Below are positions 11,335-23,500 of a stretch of DNA of 64,000 nt, piece after piece. The stretch is from Aspidiotus rigidus (taxonomy: Eukaryota; Arthropoda; Insecta; Hemiptera; Diaspididae): the NCBI GenBank assembly GCA_035079385.1, contig JAVHKY010000029.1, positions 1,550,001-1,614,000 of the forward strand, given 5' to 3'. A model generated the notes under the pieces. The model did no database searches, had not been told where the DNA came from, and saw only the letters and a list, made by a program, of their open reading frames with translations. A program made the position numbers and the translations under genes. Each line of letters starts with the position of its first letter. Positions within the stretch are counted from its first letter, which is position 1.

Positions 11335-11567
11335 AATTTTATTGATTGAATAAAGTGGCCCGATGGAGAATTTCATAGGTTATCAACACTCGCACACCGC
11401 ACACCAAATAGGATAAGTTGGTTTAACTGCAGGCTAATTTAGTGTCCAAAAATTTGGAGAAAGTGTTCGGTATTTTGAGGTTTTCACTCATAAGCAAGGT
11501 CAAAATGTTCCCGTTTCCGAAAAAGTGTCCGTTATTTAGAGGTGTCCGCTAAGAAAGGTTTCACTTA

Positions 11568-13333
11568 GAACAAAAAATTTTTGGGAGCAAATAGAAGAAT
11601 TTGATATCTTTCAATTAGCAAAAATCCGGTCAACGGGTAGGACTTGAAAGCTTCTTTTCTACAGCTCTTCTTCTCAAGATGAAGAAATTGGCAAACTTTG
11701 ACATGAATTAACCCTCTTTCCAAACTTAAAGTACCTCATTATTGATAATTTTGGAAAAGTAATTTTGAATTGATGACCCATATTCATACAAGAAGGCAAA
11801 ATTTTGGAGAACGCCAGTATTGAGACGCTATATTATTTGCAATATATTCTAGTATACATACTCGTAGTTTGCCTAGAGTTCACAGGTCCGTGCTTATACA
11901 TCAACTTTACTACAATTAGATCTCGATTGAAGTGATTTGATGACAAAGAATTGCTCGAAAAATTTGAAGAAATATTCCAGAAATTACCCCTAGCTTACAT
12001 GAGACGCAAAAAATAAATGTGATGCATTTTGAAAGATATAAAATTCATGTTACCCAGGTATATCTCGCGAAAGAAATGAAAATATCTGACTGAGTAAAAT
12101 ATTTTCGCAGAAAATAATATGAACTATTTAGCGGTTGTTGAGAAAAATAATAAAATTTATAACAGCAAGGAGAAAATTGTGAACGTTTTAGAAAGAAAGA
12201 AAAAAAAAATACTCGTAGGAACTCTTTTCACATATTTCAAGAAAATTATTAGGGTCTACGCAATTCTACCTGTGTATATAGTGTGCATATAATTATATTC
12301 GCCCAAAAGGTACGCGTTATAGTTCTTCTTCCAGGCGTACAAATTCAGATATGATTCATGCAAATAACAAATCAAATTTAATTGCTACGAACGAATTGAA
12401 ATATTTTCTCATAGAGGTAGAAGAGAAAGATGGAAAAAGTGAAACCTTATAGCAGCGCACACACTTTGGCCACAAGATAATTGTTAAGGTGGTGGGAATA
12501 GCCGCCGAAGAAGACCTTGTCCGCATACAGCCGAAACTAATACTTTTTCACCCGTCTTGGAAAATATAGGTCAGTGAATTTATTTCAACCCCGGTATTAT
12601 TTCTCTCTCGCTCTCAATTCTTCGGCCGTACTAGCAAAGTTCATTGCTTCATACACGCTAATATTATTATACTGAATCGCGGACTGTACGAGTATATTTT
12701 TGCAGAATTCTACACCGTAACGCATTCATGTTCTAAGAAATTAAAAGTAATAGACCAATTGTTGATGGAAATGGCGACAGAAGGTTTATCGTTTGCTGGT
12801 TGTGAACCATCTTTTAGGAGTATAATAAACTTACACAGAAATACGCAGTGAAAAAACTTTACTCTCTGGACCACTCCACTGATGATGTGGTTGTATCAGC
12901 TACAAAAGAGGACTAGAAAGTAAAATTCTCTTATCGCGTCTCTCTCTTCGATGGCGTAGATGCGATTTTCCAGGCAGGAAGGGGGGGACTCTTTTTTTAG
13001 GTATCATTATTTCTTTATCGAAGTAAAAAAGTGGACGAGGGAGACAGTAGATAAATAAAGCTTGAAAAATTGCAACGGGAGATATCCTCACGTCTCCCCG
13101 TACCTACGCCACTGAACTCGTTATCAGAATTTCAAAAGAATAAGAAGTTGAAGCACATTACATTTCCTATAAGGAAAGATCAGTCGGTTTTTCATCAAAC
13201 TCCTTACAGGCATTGTATAGTGAAATATATTGAACTTTCCTTATTGGCGGGAACAGGATCTCTAACACTAGAAATAAGAAACTTGAGAGAGTTGTGAGTG
13301 TAGTGCGCCACTATAGACGAGCTCAAGAGAAAA
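11568..13333. other. Gene-free stretch
   Basis: No supported gene, RNA or repeat family. Short frames near 12900-13300 have no recognisable motif and no splice context I can support. Confidence 0.4.
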
Positions 13334-13608
13334 AGACGACGGCTTCCTTAACGAAATTGAACGAGGAACGCAGGGAACCTGCTTTATGAGTCAAATGGGA
13401 TTTGGTATTGAAAATTCAAGGAAGCCTAGACCTACTATAAGCCTAGCATAATATAGTTTGAGAGTCTAAATTTTTCTCGAATCTCCAGCTATATATTCCA
13501 AGCCCCTTTCATATCATATATAGCTCGAGAGTCGAAATTTTTCTAAGTTTCTTGCTGGACGGCGCACGGAAAATTTCTCAACCCCCCCCCCACAAAACAG
13601 GTTCCCTG
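13334..13608. mobile_element. TTAA-flanked repeat family, copy B (inverted relative to copy A)
   Basis: Shares with copy A, in opposite orientation, the GACGACGGCTTCC end, the CAGGGAACCTG segment (about 13370), the ATTCAAGGAAGCCTAGACC segment and the outer terminus AACAGGTTCCCTG, which is followed by TTAA at 13609-13612. It contains ATATATAGCTCGAGAGTCGA, nearly the unit of the tandem array at 48866-49504. A run of C at about 13581-13591 marks one internal difference. Confidence 0.65.
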
Positions 13609-13612
13609 TTAA

Positions 13613-14349
13613 AATTTACCCAAATACATCAACCGCATCCATTTTACGTCGGTCTCCAATAGCAGAAGATCTTGGGAGAGAAGGTTACAAAGAGTCTGGG
13701 GCTTCATGGGTAAGCAGATTATCCACGTCGATCTACACTTGGTAAACATAAGCTATCTCCCAAATAACGGTCTCTTTAGAGTTGAGAGCGGATTAATACA
13801 AAGGAACGGGAACTAGTCTATAGATTAAAGGTCATAAAAAACAGTGTTCCTGTGAGCAAAAGAACTAAAAGAAGATGTATGGTAATGTCGGAAGATATGG
13901 ACTAGCTGCAAATACTAAAATCGTGACATCCTTCACCGGTGGGGATGGAAAGAACCAGACAATTCAACCCAAGGTGAACTAGTGGACTTGCGCTGCTCCG
14001 GGCACCATTAATATTATTGATAACAGTGTCTAAATTGTTTTTCCGTAAATGAAAATAGAATAGTATGCCGTCAGGTGGTGATAAATCCATGCGAGCATTT
14101 CTGCCACTCATGATCTCCAAATCTAAACTATTTTTAAAAATCCTTAGTGATGCTCATGTCGGATCCTCATCCCGATTCCTCAAAAAGTATCTATTTCTGT
14201 CAACATTTCAAAACTATACCTAAAAGTATCCTAAGGCTATTGATGTCCCTATTGGTTATCTTGGATCTCTGCATGGTCCCCGAAATTTTCTTCAAACTTT
14301 TTGAGGATGAAATCTTTCACTCTGGATATCATCTCCTTTCCCATATTGT
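13613..14349. other. Gene-free stretch
   Basis: I recognise nothing here. Small frames on both strands lack motifs and splice support. Confidence 0.35.
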
Positions 14350-14697
14350 TCACTTGCACCGATATGTAGATATTGTTTTATCCCTTTCTACTTTCTCATC
14401 AGCTTCCTCAACAGTCTGTATCTCATAATTGCGTTCACTTTTGAAGTAGGTGGAACTTTCATCAATTTTCTTGACCTTTCTATCTCCATTGATGGTAGCG
14501 TGCAGAATTTTGGTATCTTTAGTAAAATCACCTGCACGGATATAAACATCCATGCCCCTTGTTAGTGTTCTCCTTCCCATAAGCTCGCTACCTTTAATAG
14601 CCTCATCCAACGTCTTGTTTCTGTCCCCTCTCCCACAGGGATATAAATATCCATGCCTCATTAAATATATTTTACAATATTCTGCAATATTTTGCAT
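14350..14697 (-). CDS. Unrecognised frame, 115 codons
   Basis: Minus-strand open frame with a hydrophilic, charged product (repeated Lys/Asp/Glu; GRRTLTRGMDVYIRAGDFTK, then KVERDKTIS near the end). No signal peptide, membrane segment or domain that I recognise. It may be a remnant of a transposon gag or a retained exon. No ribosome-context or splice evidence separates it from chance. A second unrecognised frame lies on the same strand at 14801-15016. Confidence 0.2.
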   Translation of the reverse strand: MQNIAEYCKIYLMRHGYLYPCGRGDRNKTLDEAIKGSELMGRRTLTRGMDVYIRAGDFTKDTKILHATINGDRKVKKIDESSTYFKSERNYEIQTVEEADEKVERDKTISTYRCK

Positions 14698-15418
14698 TCT
14701 TCGATGTTATGAAAATGTTTAGATTTTTATAATTTTCAAATTTCAAGATTTTCGAATTTGAATTTGGCTGGTTTTCTGAATGTTCAGCAATATCGTCATA
14801 TTATGTTATATATTTGTACGGTTTGTGAACTAAACTATCGAATTTTGATTTATTTTTAAAGATTGTTCTGACAACTAGTTTCGTATGGAATTCAAGCGTC
14901 TTATCGGCACAAGCCCTTCTTTCAAGGTCAGCACATGGGGACCAGCAATCTCGAGCCTGTTCGCGAATTTCGCAAGGAATTACAACACTTTCATTTCCTG
15001 TTATAAGCGTACTCAAACTGCGGTAATTTCCTGATCTATACTTGGAAAGAGGTCCAAAACCTTTTTGTCACTAGCTCGTTTTGGGGTATAAGAATGACAC
15101 ATCTTGGACGGTATGATGCTTCAGGAGGAAAAGTTCTGACCATATATTTCACAGTAATAACTATTTTTGTAACCAGAGAAGAAAGTAATTCATAATTAAC
15201 TTATTAATCCACGTCAGCGTCAGCCTTCACATTTTCAGTAAGTTTTAAAAAATTGAAAAGAAGTTGAAAAATCGATTGAACTAGGTACTGTAGCAGCTAT
15301 ACAAGGACCGTAAATACCTCACCCCAAATGATCAACTTGACAAAACGAATGAGAACAGCTTCTCTTTATCATTAGGCCAGGTACCAAATACTCGTGCAAT
15401 TTGAAGCGAATGTAAACA

Positions 15419-15600
15419 TCATAGCGAAATAACATAACAGTAATACCAGTCGACTTGTATCACTAGAATGCAACTTGGCATTATACTTATACATTGGTAA
15501 ACAAATGTTTTTCCAATACCACTAGGCTCATCTATCAATAAAATATGAACGATTCTAGAAAGAATCCATCTACTACGAACTACACTTAACACAATTAACT
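15419..15600 (-). pseudogene. Possible Pif1/Helitron helicase scrap
   Basis: The minus strand encodes LLIDEPSGIGKTFVYQCI, which has the spacing of the Walker A motif of Pif1-family helicases as found in Helitron transposons (hydrophobic-D-x-P-x-G-x-GKT-F-x-Y). The surroundings are too decayed to follow. Confidence 0.35.
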
Positions 15601-15605
15601 GCAAC

Positions 15606-16330
15606 ATTACATTCATACGGACACCGGGACACATTGACTTTCACCAACATGACCTCGTCGATGAAGCCGCCAAAAAAGCCATCACCCTCAGAAAAATCGC
15701 GGATAAATCTCCCCTACCAGCTTCAGACTTCAAAAATCACTTCCGCTCTCTCATTACCCAACAATGGCATTCATCTTGGAAAACTCAACCTCTCAATAAA
15801 CTTCTCCGCATAAAAAAGGACCCCATACCTTGGGCAAGCTCCAATAGAAATTCACGAAGAGAAGAAGTCATCCTCACTAGATTAAGAATAGGTCACACTC
15901 GCAAAACACACTCTCACTTAACCAATACTTACATATTATCTCCTCCATCTTGCCCATACTGTAAAGAAGAATATCTCACAACTGACCATAATGTTTTCAT
16001 GCTCTCATCTCCAATCACTTCGCTCATCACTACAGGTCTCTTCCTCCATCTTACAAGCTCTCAAAAATGATTGCGATACTGTTACACTGTCACTACAATA
16101 CTTACGTCTCACTGAATTCTACTCTCTCATCGAACTGTTCTACCTCAACAAATTCTTACAACTTAACACAACATACGTTAATAATATATAAGTCTATCAA
16201 AAATATTCATTTTATCATTCTATTATCCATTTAATTATTTATAAAATGTATAACTCCCGCCATATTACACAAAATAACTTGTAATCCGTCGAGTAAATAG
16301 CCCAATAGGTAGCTGAAATGCTCGTTAAAA

Positions 16331-16361
<31 letters not shown>

Positions 16362-16364
16362 ATA
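15606..16364 (+). mobile_element. LINE 3' end (RNase H tail of an I/Jockey-like element) with AAAT tail
   Basis: Starting near 15615 the plus strand reads TPGHIDFHQHDLVDEAAKKA, the end of the LINE RNase H domain. It continues for about 110 residues to EEVILTRLRIGHTRKTHSHL and a PPSCPYC-x5-YLTTDHNVF zinc-like motif. A 3' UTR follows with AATAGCCCAATAGGTAGCTG, and an (AAAT)n tail at 16327-16364. The 3' UTR motif AATAGCCCAA-x-GTAGCT recurs in the LINE at 50426-51907, so both belong to one family. Frameshifts after 15990 and complete 5' truncation make it inactive. Confidence 0.75.
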
Positions 16365-16704
16365 GATTCATTTCTGTTATAGAGTACAGTGAGAATTTCA
16401 TCAATAACAACAGGTTGTTCTCCATTTGTCAAGGCTGTCATCTGAGTCAGATCATTAATTTGACTTTCCTTGCAAACTTGGTCTCCATTTTAAGATGGAT
16501 CGTCAAAGAATGACATACATAAAAACATATGATTTTGGCGTTTTTTTTTCTCTCTCTCATAAGAAGAGAAAACCGTAGAAGAATTCGAAATTCGAGGTGA
16601 ATGTCCACACCTTACTCTCCAATTCATTTAATTGAAATGTTCAACAGCTCCAGTGCAAGATCTTAATCCACTGGGTATTCTTGGACTAAAGCAAACCTCA
16701 TCAG
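16365..16704. other. Gene-free stretch
   Basis: Nothing recognised between the LINE tail and the GGCTAA-rich repeat. Confidence 0.35.
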
Positions 16705-16870
16705 GGCTGCTTAGCCAATTGGCTAAAAATAAAAACTAACCCTCCAAGTTGATTGGTTTCGGCTACTAGCTAAAGGCTAACCCAGTCTCACTGGCTAGCT
16801 AACAGCTAGCTAATTTTTGGCCGGAATAGGATGGCTAACGGCTAAGAGCTAAAAGCTAACGGCTGAAAGT
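16705..16870. repeat. GGCTAA/TAGCT-rich degenerate repeat
   Basis: Contains many close copies of GGCTAA, AGCTAA and their complements (for example GGCTAGCTAACAGCTAGCTA, and GCTAACGGCTAAGAGCTAAA), including local palindromes. This resembles the subterminal repeats of hAT-like elements but no terminal repeats or target duplication are visible. Confidence 0.5.
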
Positions 16871-16929
16871 AGATCATGCAGAAATGACGAAAGCCTGACA
16901 AGGACAAACCAATAAAGATAATAGAGGGA

Positions 16930-17325
16930 GACGAACAACAAAGTTAATACCAGACATAGAAGCCAGATTAAAACAGAAAAAACTCAAATCCAATTTTTAC
17001 TTATCACAATGTCTCTCTGGACACGGCAAATTTGCAGCATATTTAAAAAGATTCAAAATCATAAAGAATGAAATCTGCGGGGAATGCGGGGAACTGGAAG
17101 ACACCCCGGACCATACCTATGCAGAATGCAAAGAACTCAGAAAAATACGAGAAAAGTATAATATTGCTGAAAAAGGTTGGGAAAACTGTTTACTCGAGAA
17201 AGAAAGCCATAGAAAACTTGACACTATAGTCAAAGAATTTAAATACCTTGCTCCAAGACCTTTGGCGTCAGGGGGGCGAGAGGGGGCTGAGCTCCTAAAC
17301 GTGTCACTGCCGAGCCAGAAGTAGA
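16930..17325 (+). pseudogene. R1-type LINE C-terminal fragment
   Basis: The plus-strand frame gives FYLSQCLSGHGKFAAYLKRF then CGECGELEDTPDHTYAEC: the tail of R1-like LINE polyproteins, with L-S/T-GHG-F-YL-RF followed by a CxxC..H..C knuckle. It continues to ESHRKLDTIVKEF and ends in a stop at 17322-17324. Only the 3' terminal coding part remains. Confidence 0.65.
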
Positions 17326-19039
17326 ATCCTAATAAGACCAAGAATCATTACTACTCTCGGTCCCGCAATTTTAATGGGTGCCCCTCCTACAAATAGATTC
17401 TGGTCACAGACCTGTTTGGCATGTGGTATAATTTTCCGTTGAGTTTATGGAAAGAAGTTCTTAAAAAGGCACTTAAAATTCGGCAGGTGTCGCCGGGGGG
17501 ATATTACCCCCATGAAATAGTCTCCAGATTGTTAGTTTTTATTCACATCCAAGAAATCTTGAGTGAGTTCAGGCCAAAAACAATTTTAAAGCTCACCCTA
17601 ATGAATAGGCCAACACGGAGATGCGAAGTTAGAGGCGCGATGTAATACGTTTAAATTCGTGGAAAATCACAACGAAAATACCATATCGAATAGATATTTA
17701 GGAGTAAATGGACTGCGCAAATTGAATCTAAATAATTATACCCATATTTGATCTCTCGAATGCGTATTCATCGTCCTGAATAGATTGCGGATGAAACGAA
17801 AAAGAAGAAAAAAAAAAGAAAAATAAAGAAAAATGAACACCATTAAATTCATTAGAAACAATTTTCTGCAGTGCTTGCAGGAAATCGTATCGTATTTATT
17901 TTGCGAGTTTCTTTCCCGCTCGTTTGAATATTAAAATACGACCTTGAAAATTTAATGAAGGCTTTTCAAAGCTTCTGATACGTGCGGAAAGTTTCGCGAG
18001 TTTCGCAACAGATAGCGTTGCCGGTTAACGACGAGTTGTTTATGTAACCACGTTGTTCAAATTTCTGTCATATATATATTTTTTTATTCCTTGCTTTTCC
18101 TTCCTCTTTTTCTCTCGCTCTATACCGTTTACGAAATGACGGCTCGCTCTCGCTGTCGTTCTCGCGCCTCGTCCATCTCTTCATTTTACCCCTCATTTAT
18201 TCTCCTTTTTTCTTCTTCGCAATTCCTCACTCAATTTCGCTCAATTTTTACTGTAGACTGTTGGAAAACTTGTTGAATTAAAACAGCCAGAAAGTTTTTC
18301 TCCGTTACCGAATGTAATATTTTTACCGTACACTCGTAATTATGATTTATGAGCGCATTATCCTACACACTGAAAACGTTTTAGCGGGAAGAAATTATTT
18401 TCAAAACTATACTATATACGAAAAGGAAAATCACTCGTCGAAGGTAAAAAATATTTCTCACAACCGTAGAGAAAGATGTCATCTCTTATTTCTTCCTCTT
18501 GATTGTAAGGTTTTGTACGAACAGCACTATATAGTTTAATATTTGATGCGTCGATACTCGACTTAGGTATTAAGGAAAATCGTTCGCTTCGAGAAGTTGA
18601 AAAAATACGAGACTACGCTTATTTTTTGGGTTCGGTACGCGAAATTCAGGTAGAAATTGGCGGTTTTCAATTTCCGTATAAGGCGGACATGACGACGGAG
18701 TTCTGAAATTATGCCGTCTCGCAATTCTCGTCTTTGGTATACTATATTTTTTAGCCTCGATTGTTTGTCTTTTCCTTATCAGCTTTTTCGATGTCACTTC
18801 ATTTTCCGTGAGTGCGCCTAGTTTCGGTTTTCGTTTAAACTATGTAGCTTCATGTAGAATTTAATGAAAGAGAGATCCGTATTGCTTTTTTTCAACATAA
18901 ATTAGACAGAATAAGACGCGAAATTGAGGTACCAGAACCAGTTTTGTGCTACAAACAGGGCTAGCTTCCCTCTCGACATTAATAAACCATATTTATTCGA
19001 CTACAAGCTGGAGATACTAGCATTCATACCTTACATCTG
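17326..19039. other. Gene-free stretch
   Basis: No supported gene. The region 17800-18800 is AT-rich with pyrimidine tracts and short frames that show no motifs. Confidence 0.4.
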
Positions 19040-19215
19040 TCCATCTGATCCTCAAATCTGCACACAGGAAACCTTAACTGTCACACACATGTTCGCTGGC
19101 CACAACCTCACAGCTCTCCGCACTATCTACCACATCCCTCATTCACACCCTGAAACTTTGCATAACTCCTTATCATAGTTTTTCAACACTTATCCCATGC
19201 AGAATTCCTCCGGCA
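19040..19215 (+). pseudogene. LINE C-terminal scrap
   Basis: A frame including CTQETLTVTHMFAGHNLTAL and RTIYHIPHSHPETL has the pattern LTV-x-H-x7-L-x2-L/R-x3-Y of the zinc-knuckle tail of Jockey-like LINEs. It is short and lacks the first Cys pair, so the call is tentative. Confidence 0.4.
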
Positions 19216-20280
19216 TATTTAACCATCCCCCACTCCTGACGTCGAGCTACATGGTCTATTATAGAGTGGCTAGAGGCTCGTAAAAAAATCTACCGGTGAG
19301 TTACGTGATAGTGATTTGTACCTATTGTCAACTTGGACTGGATACCCAAAAAATGTTGGACAATTAATTTAAATTTTTTGTATTTTAATCGAATGCTAAA
19401 GCGAATCTTTCAGGAATTTATGATGAAAGAAGCCCATCACTTTTCCAATTGAGTTTCAAAATTCGAAAAACAAATTAATAATTTAGTAACGTATTTTACG
19501 CTCAAGTTTTTGTACTTGTCGAATAGAATAACACCCAAATTTTTATCAACTAAATCTTCAAAATTTAAGCGAAGACATGGTTGAGATTACTCGAAATCTA
19601 AAAAGCTCTTCCATGGTACAATAAGTTCGAATGGAAAAATATGCTTCTACAGTATTTACGTCGTGATGACTCTCATTTATCGCTTTCCCTGAACCAAAAA
19701 TCGACTGATAAAATACACTTGTTGGCCTCATTTTTCCTTCGTCTAAAAACCATACCAGTAGTAATTATTCCATCTTCTATTTGTTTTGTTCTATTCTTCC
19801 ACCCATACTTTCTTACTTAGCACGATACGTTATATTTCGTGAAATATTATTTTCTTCAGAGTTCCTGAATTCCCATCGTGCACAGTCGGATAATTTTCAA
19901 GCCTGGTTTATACAGAAAATTTGAACTGTTCACGAAATCAGCTTTCTATTATCGACACGTACATCTTCTTCCGACGAAGAAAAATAGTTTTGGTTTTTCT
20001 TACAAAAAAAATTTGCACCGGAAAACACAATTTGTAAGTTGGTAAACTATTAATTTATTTTGTATTTTTCCAACACCACTCCGTCAGCAGAAACAATAGA
20101 AAGTCACGCCAAATATTTCATGGAAAAATGCTGTGAGGATGCGTACCATTTTAGAAAAATTCTTCGATAGTGAATTTCATTATAAGCGACCAGTACCAAA
20201 AAATAATGACAAAAAGTCGGAAAAATGATAGGGTCGAGAATTTTTGAGGGAGTTTCTCTCATGCCTTTATTGCGAATTTG
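19216..20280. other. Gene-free stretch
   Basis: Nothing recognised. No repeat family or exon-like frame that I can support. Confidence 0.35.
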
Positions 20281-20523
20281 ACCCCAACCCCCATTCGTTC
20301 AACACATCTTCTGCTGCCTCAACTTGACCCAACTCCGCAATTCCTTATCCATCCATCACAACCATACAGAGGCACCATCAGATGACTTCCCCTCCATCCC
20401 CAACATATTCAACTTTCTACAACATGCAAACTTCCTTTCACGCATATAAACCTAATTTTGCCGAGCTCATAGCCCTGAAGGCAGGCTGCTAGCAGCTCGT
20501 AAATTTATATTAAAAAAAAAAAA
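20281..20523 (+). mobile_element. LINE 3' end with poly-A
   Basis: Pro/Thr/Asn-rich codons (LNLTQLRNSLSIHHNHTEAP) precede a UTR with CATAGCCCTGAAGGCAGGCT then AGCAGCTCGTAAATTTATAT and a poly-A tail at about 20511-20523. The AGCCC-x-AGG-x-GCT layout resembles the UTRs of the LINE copies at 15606 and 50426. Coding remnants are too short to classify alone. Confidence 0.5.
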
Positions 20524-20577
20524 TACTTTCGAGTAATCTTAATTGATTTCAGCTCCAGATAATCAAGGCACACAACA

Positions 20578-23500
20578 ATGAATGTTGCATATTTAATCAT
20601 TTACGTGATCTCAATGGTGGATTCATCCTTACGTGATTCATTCCTGTTAATAGAAGAAGAGTCTACGCAAATAGAAATATTACAGAAGTACATTGATTAC
20701 GAATACGCTCAGTTGGGTGAACTGGAAATGTAAATCTCTCTTCACATATCGCACGACAAGTCGATTATTTTTATTTCCTCAGGATTTTTTCTTATCATGG
20801 GATTGTTTCAGTTTTCAAAAAGTATTAACGCAGAGCACGACGACGTACGCAAGTGAAGAAGAATTCGCATCAAACCCTTTAGCTATTTACAAAGTCATAA
20901 AATATTTGAGTTTGGACTTTGATAAAGTTAGAGGGTCCATGGTGGGAAACGGCTATTGTGGGTACTTTCCTATACCGTAAGGAGTCCCGTAGCCAGGTCA
21001 TCATTTTAGGAGGAGCAAACGAATTTCCCGGGATGGAAAAATAATTTATCGTAAGCGTCTGAGAGCATTATCCCAATCATTTTCTGTTTTGTTTAAAAAT
21101 TTGTAGGAGAGACGAAAGTGATTGCTTTGGGGGGTCAATAACCTCGTTTGCTCCTCTGATAATGGTCTGTTACAGGCAAATGAAAAATGAATAATAAATA
21201 AATCAACAAATAATAATTATTATAGACAAGATGATAGAAGTACTCAAAAAGAAACGTCTCCCAGACATGGATCTGTTTTATGGTGAAATACGAAATTTAA
21301 TCAACCTGAAACGAACCTACAATCTGACAATCGATGATATTATGACAAGTCAAGTAGCTCCAAACGTAGTCAACGGGTTATCATTGACGTGTAAGCAAAA
21401 ATTTCATTTTATTTGAATTTCTATATACCAGTATCAAAATGTGAAACGTCTTGAAGATTATCAGCTCATTTTCACAAGTCTAGAACAATTTTAAATTATT
21501 GATGTTAGTAGAGAATTACCTTTGCTCTCGGTTGAATTTTTGGTCGTGTAGAGCATGGGAAAAGATGTAAAATTTACAAGAATATACTTCTCCATTCAAA
21601 TTGTGGCTATGTCCTTTCAGAATCTGTGAGCGTACAGCGAGAAAGTTTCGAAGGAGTTTCTGCTAAGGATCCATTGAAAAGCTTCCAATTATCTGCGCCC
21701 TATGCTCCATTTTAAATTTATAACAATTTTCGACATTATACAAAAGTTGTTCGGCATCTCTTCTGCGCGTGCCCAATCCAGTCTACTCCATAATGGTACT
21801 TTTAAGTTCTCTAGTGTAGCGAATTTCAGTTGTGGACGCAGGTCTATAAGAATTGTCTTTCTGACCTATACGTACTCAATGAACTTCGCCATTCGACTTG
21901 ATTAAAAGTATCTTTTCCTACAATTTGACAGCGGAAGATTGTTTCCTCATTGGTAAGACGTCTGCTGAGAGATACGACCACGAAGGAGCAATAGATTGGT
22001 TAGAAGGCTGCCGAGAAAAATTTGATGATACTACTCGAAGTCATAAAGCAATTGAAATACTCATTTTATCGTTCCTTTTCCTGGGTAAGTCCAAGAACAC
22101 GTTTGATACCCAAGGTCAAACGTGGTTACTGACCGATTGGATAGTTACATATGAAAATAAGATTTAGATAGCGATTCCCACAATCTACTTGAATTGTACA
22201 GGCGATAAAGTACGAACCAGAGAACTAACAAATAAATTCTCGCGACATCATCCGAAGTACCGCGTTTTCACCGACTTGAACGTAATATTGAGCCAAGCAT
22301 TGAGTAGTGTAAGTAATTATGCAACTAGCAACACATGATTTCGGTTGAACTAAAGCCATGCATACATTCGCAGATTTACTTTGACCGCAGTGGCAAGACA
22401 AGTGGAGATATTGTCAATGGGAATGCTTCAATCTCTGCGCTGGTGAATACGATCATGAATTAGCCTATCGAAAGCTAAAATGTCGATATAATCACCATAA
22501 TTCGCTATTCTTGGTCATAGCTCCACTAAAGGAAGAAATATTATCCTTTGTACCGAAAGTATCACTGTTCAGAGATGTTGTGCACGAATCCGAAATTGAA
22601 CTTTTGAAAATGAGTGCTTTTGGAAAGGTGAATATCAAACAAGTACCTACTTCACGAGAGAAATTGGGGTAATATTTGAAGAAATCCTCAGATACGTGTG
22701 ATACTTATCACCTTGACCCTGAAACCTAACTTGCGAATGCCAGACTCACTCCGTACAAAGGTTAAAGATTATCCTCATATTCTGTTTTCGTTAGCTTTCT
22801 ACTAAAGATATCCTAAAAAATTCTGAACATACTTCCTAATCCTCTTTCTTACTTTTCCATATTTACCAGAGTAGAAGGTGGTAAAGCTCGCAAATCTAAT
22901 TTTCTAGATATGTATTGTTGATCAGGGTCCATCGAATTATAACCATTTCTTCTACTCATTTCACAATTACCAAAGGAATATTTCACTGCCGTCCGCGGCA
23001 CTCATTGTGTTCTAGTTAAGACCAGCGGCCGATAAACGTCATCATACCGGCCAGCGAGTTCATCTTGACAACCAGGGATCTGTATACGACAATCTTCGGA
23101 AGAAACTACAGGATATAAGTAATCTAACCCTGAAAACAAGCAAAACTTTTCAAATTATCCATTATATACCCGGAGCATTCATTCGAGAACACAACGACTA
23201 CGGTCTTCATACAGTAAGTCTGATTAGACACCGGTCACTCTGCGCAATACAACCTGGACAATTTTTCTAATTGAAAATAAAACAAAAAAACTGATAATTT
23301 CCTCCATGTAGGATGAACTAAATAAGCTCTATGGACACAGGAAAGCGAATGCTTTGATATACGTGAGTACCTATATCCATGAAAGTATAAATACTTAGAC
23401 GTACAGTTTTGAACTTCCCTCTACATCTGCCAAAAAAAGTCTTTTTGAAAACTAATAGGCTAAGTTGAATTGACAGAAGAATTTGAAGAACAAAATCCTA

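Larger units (their letters stand above)
10792..11565. mobile_element. Pogo/Tigger-like non-autonomous element
   Basis: The left end AAGTAAAACCCCTGATTAGC and the inverse of the right end, AGTGAAACCTTTCTTAGC, are terminal inverted repeats. Both continue into GGACA and each is flanked by TA (10790-10791, 11566-11567). AAACC-CTNNTTAGCGGACA is characteristic of pogo/Tigger elements of the Tc1-mariner superfamily. Further internal copies of GTCCGTTATT occur near both ends. No transposase frame is present. The inside holds a poly-A tract, AT-rich possibly mitochondrial DNA and a palindrome. Confidence 0.75.

Noticed and set aside
22374..22460. Frameshift in exon 6 of the hydroxylase
   Set aside because: Using the AG at 22389-22390 in place of 22372-22373 restores the frame and the expected Cys-containing block.
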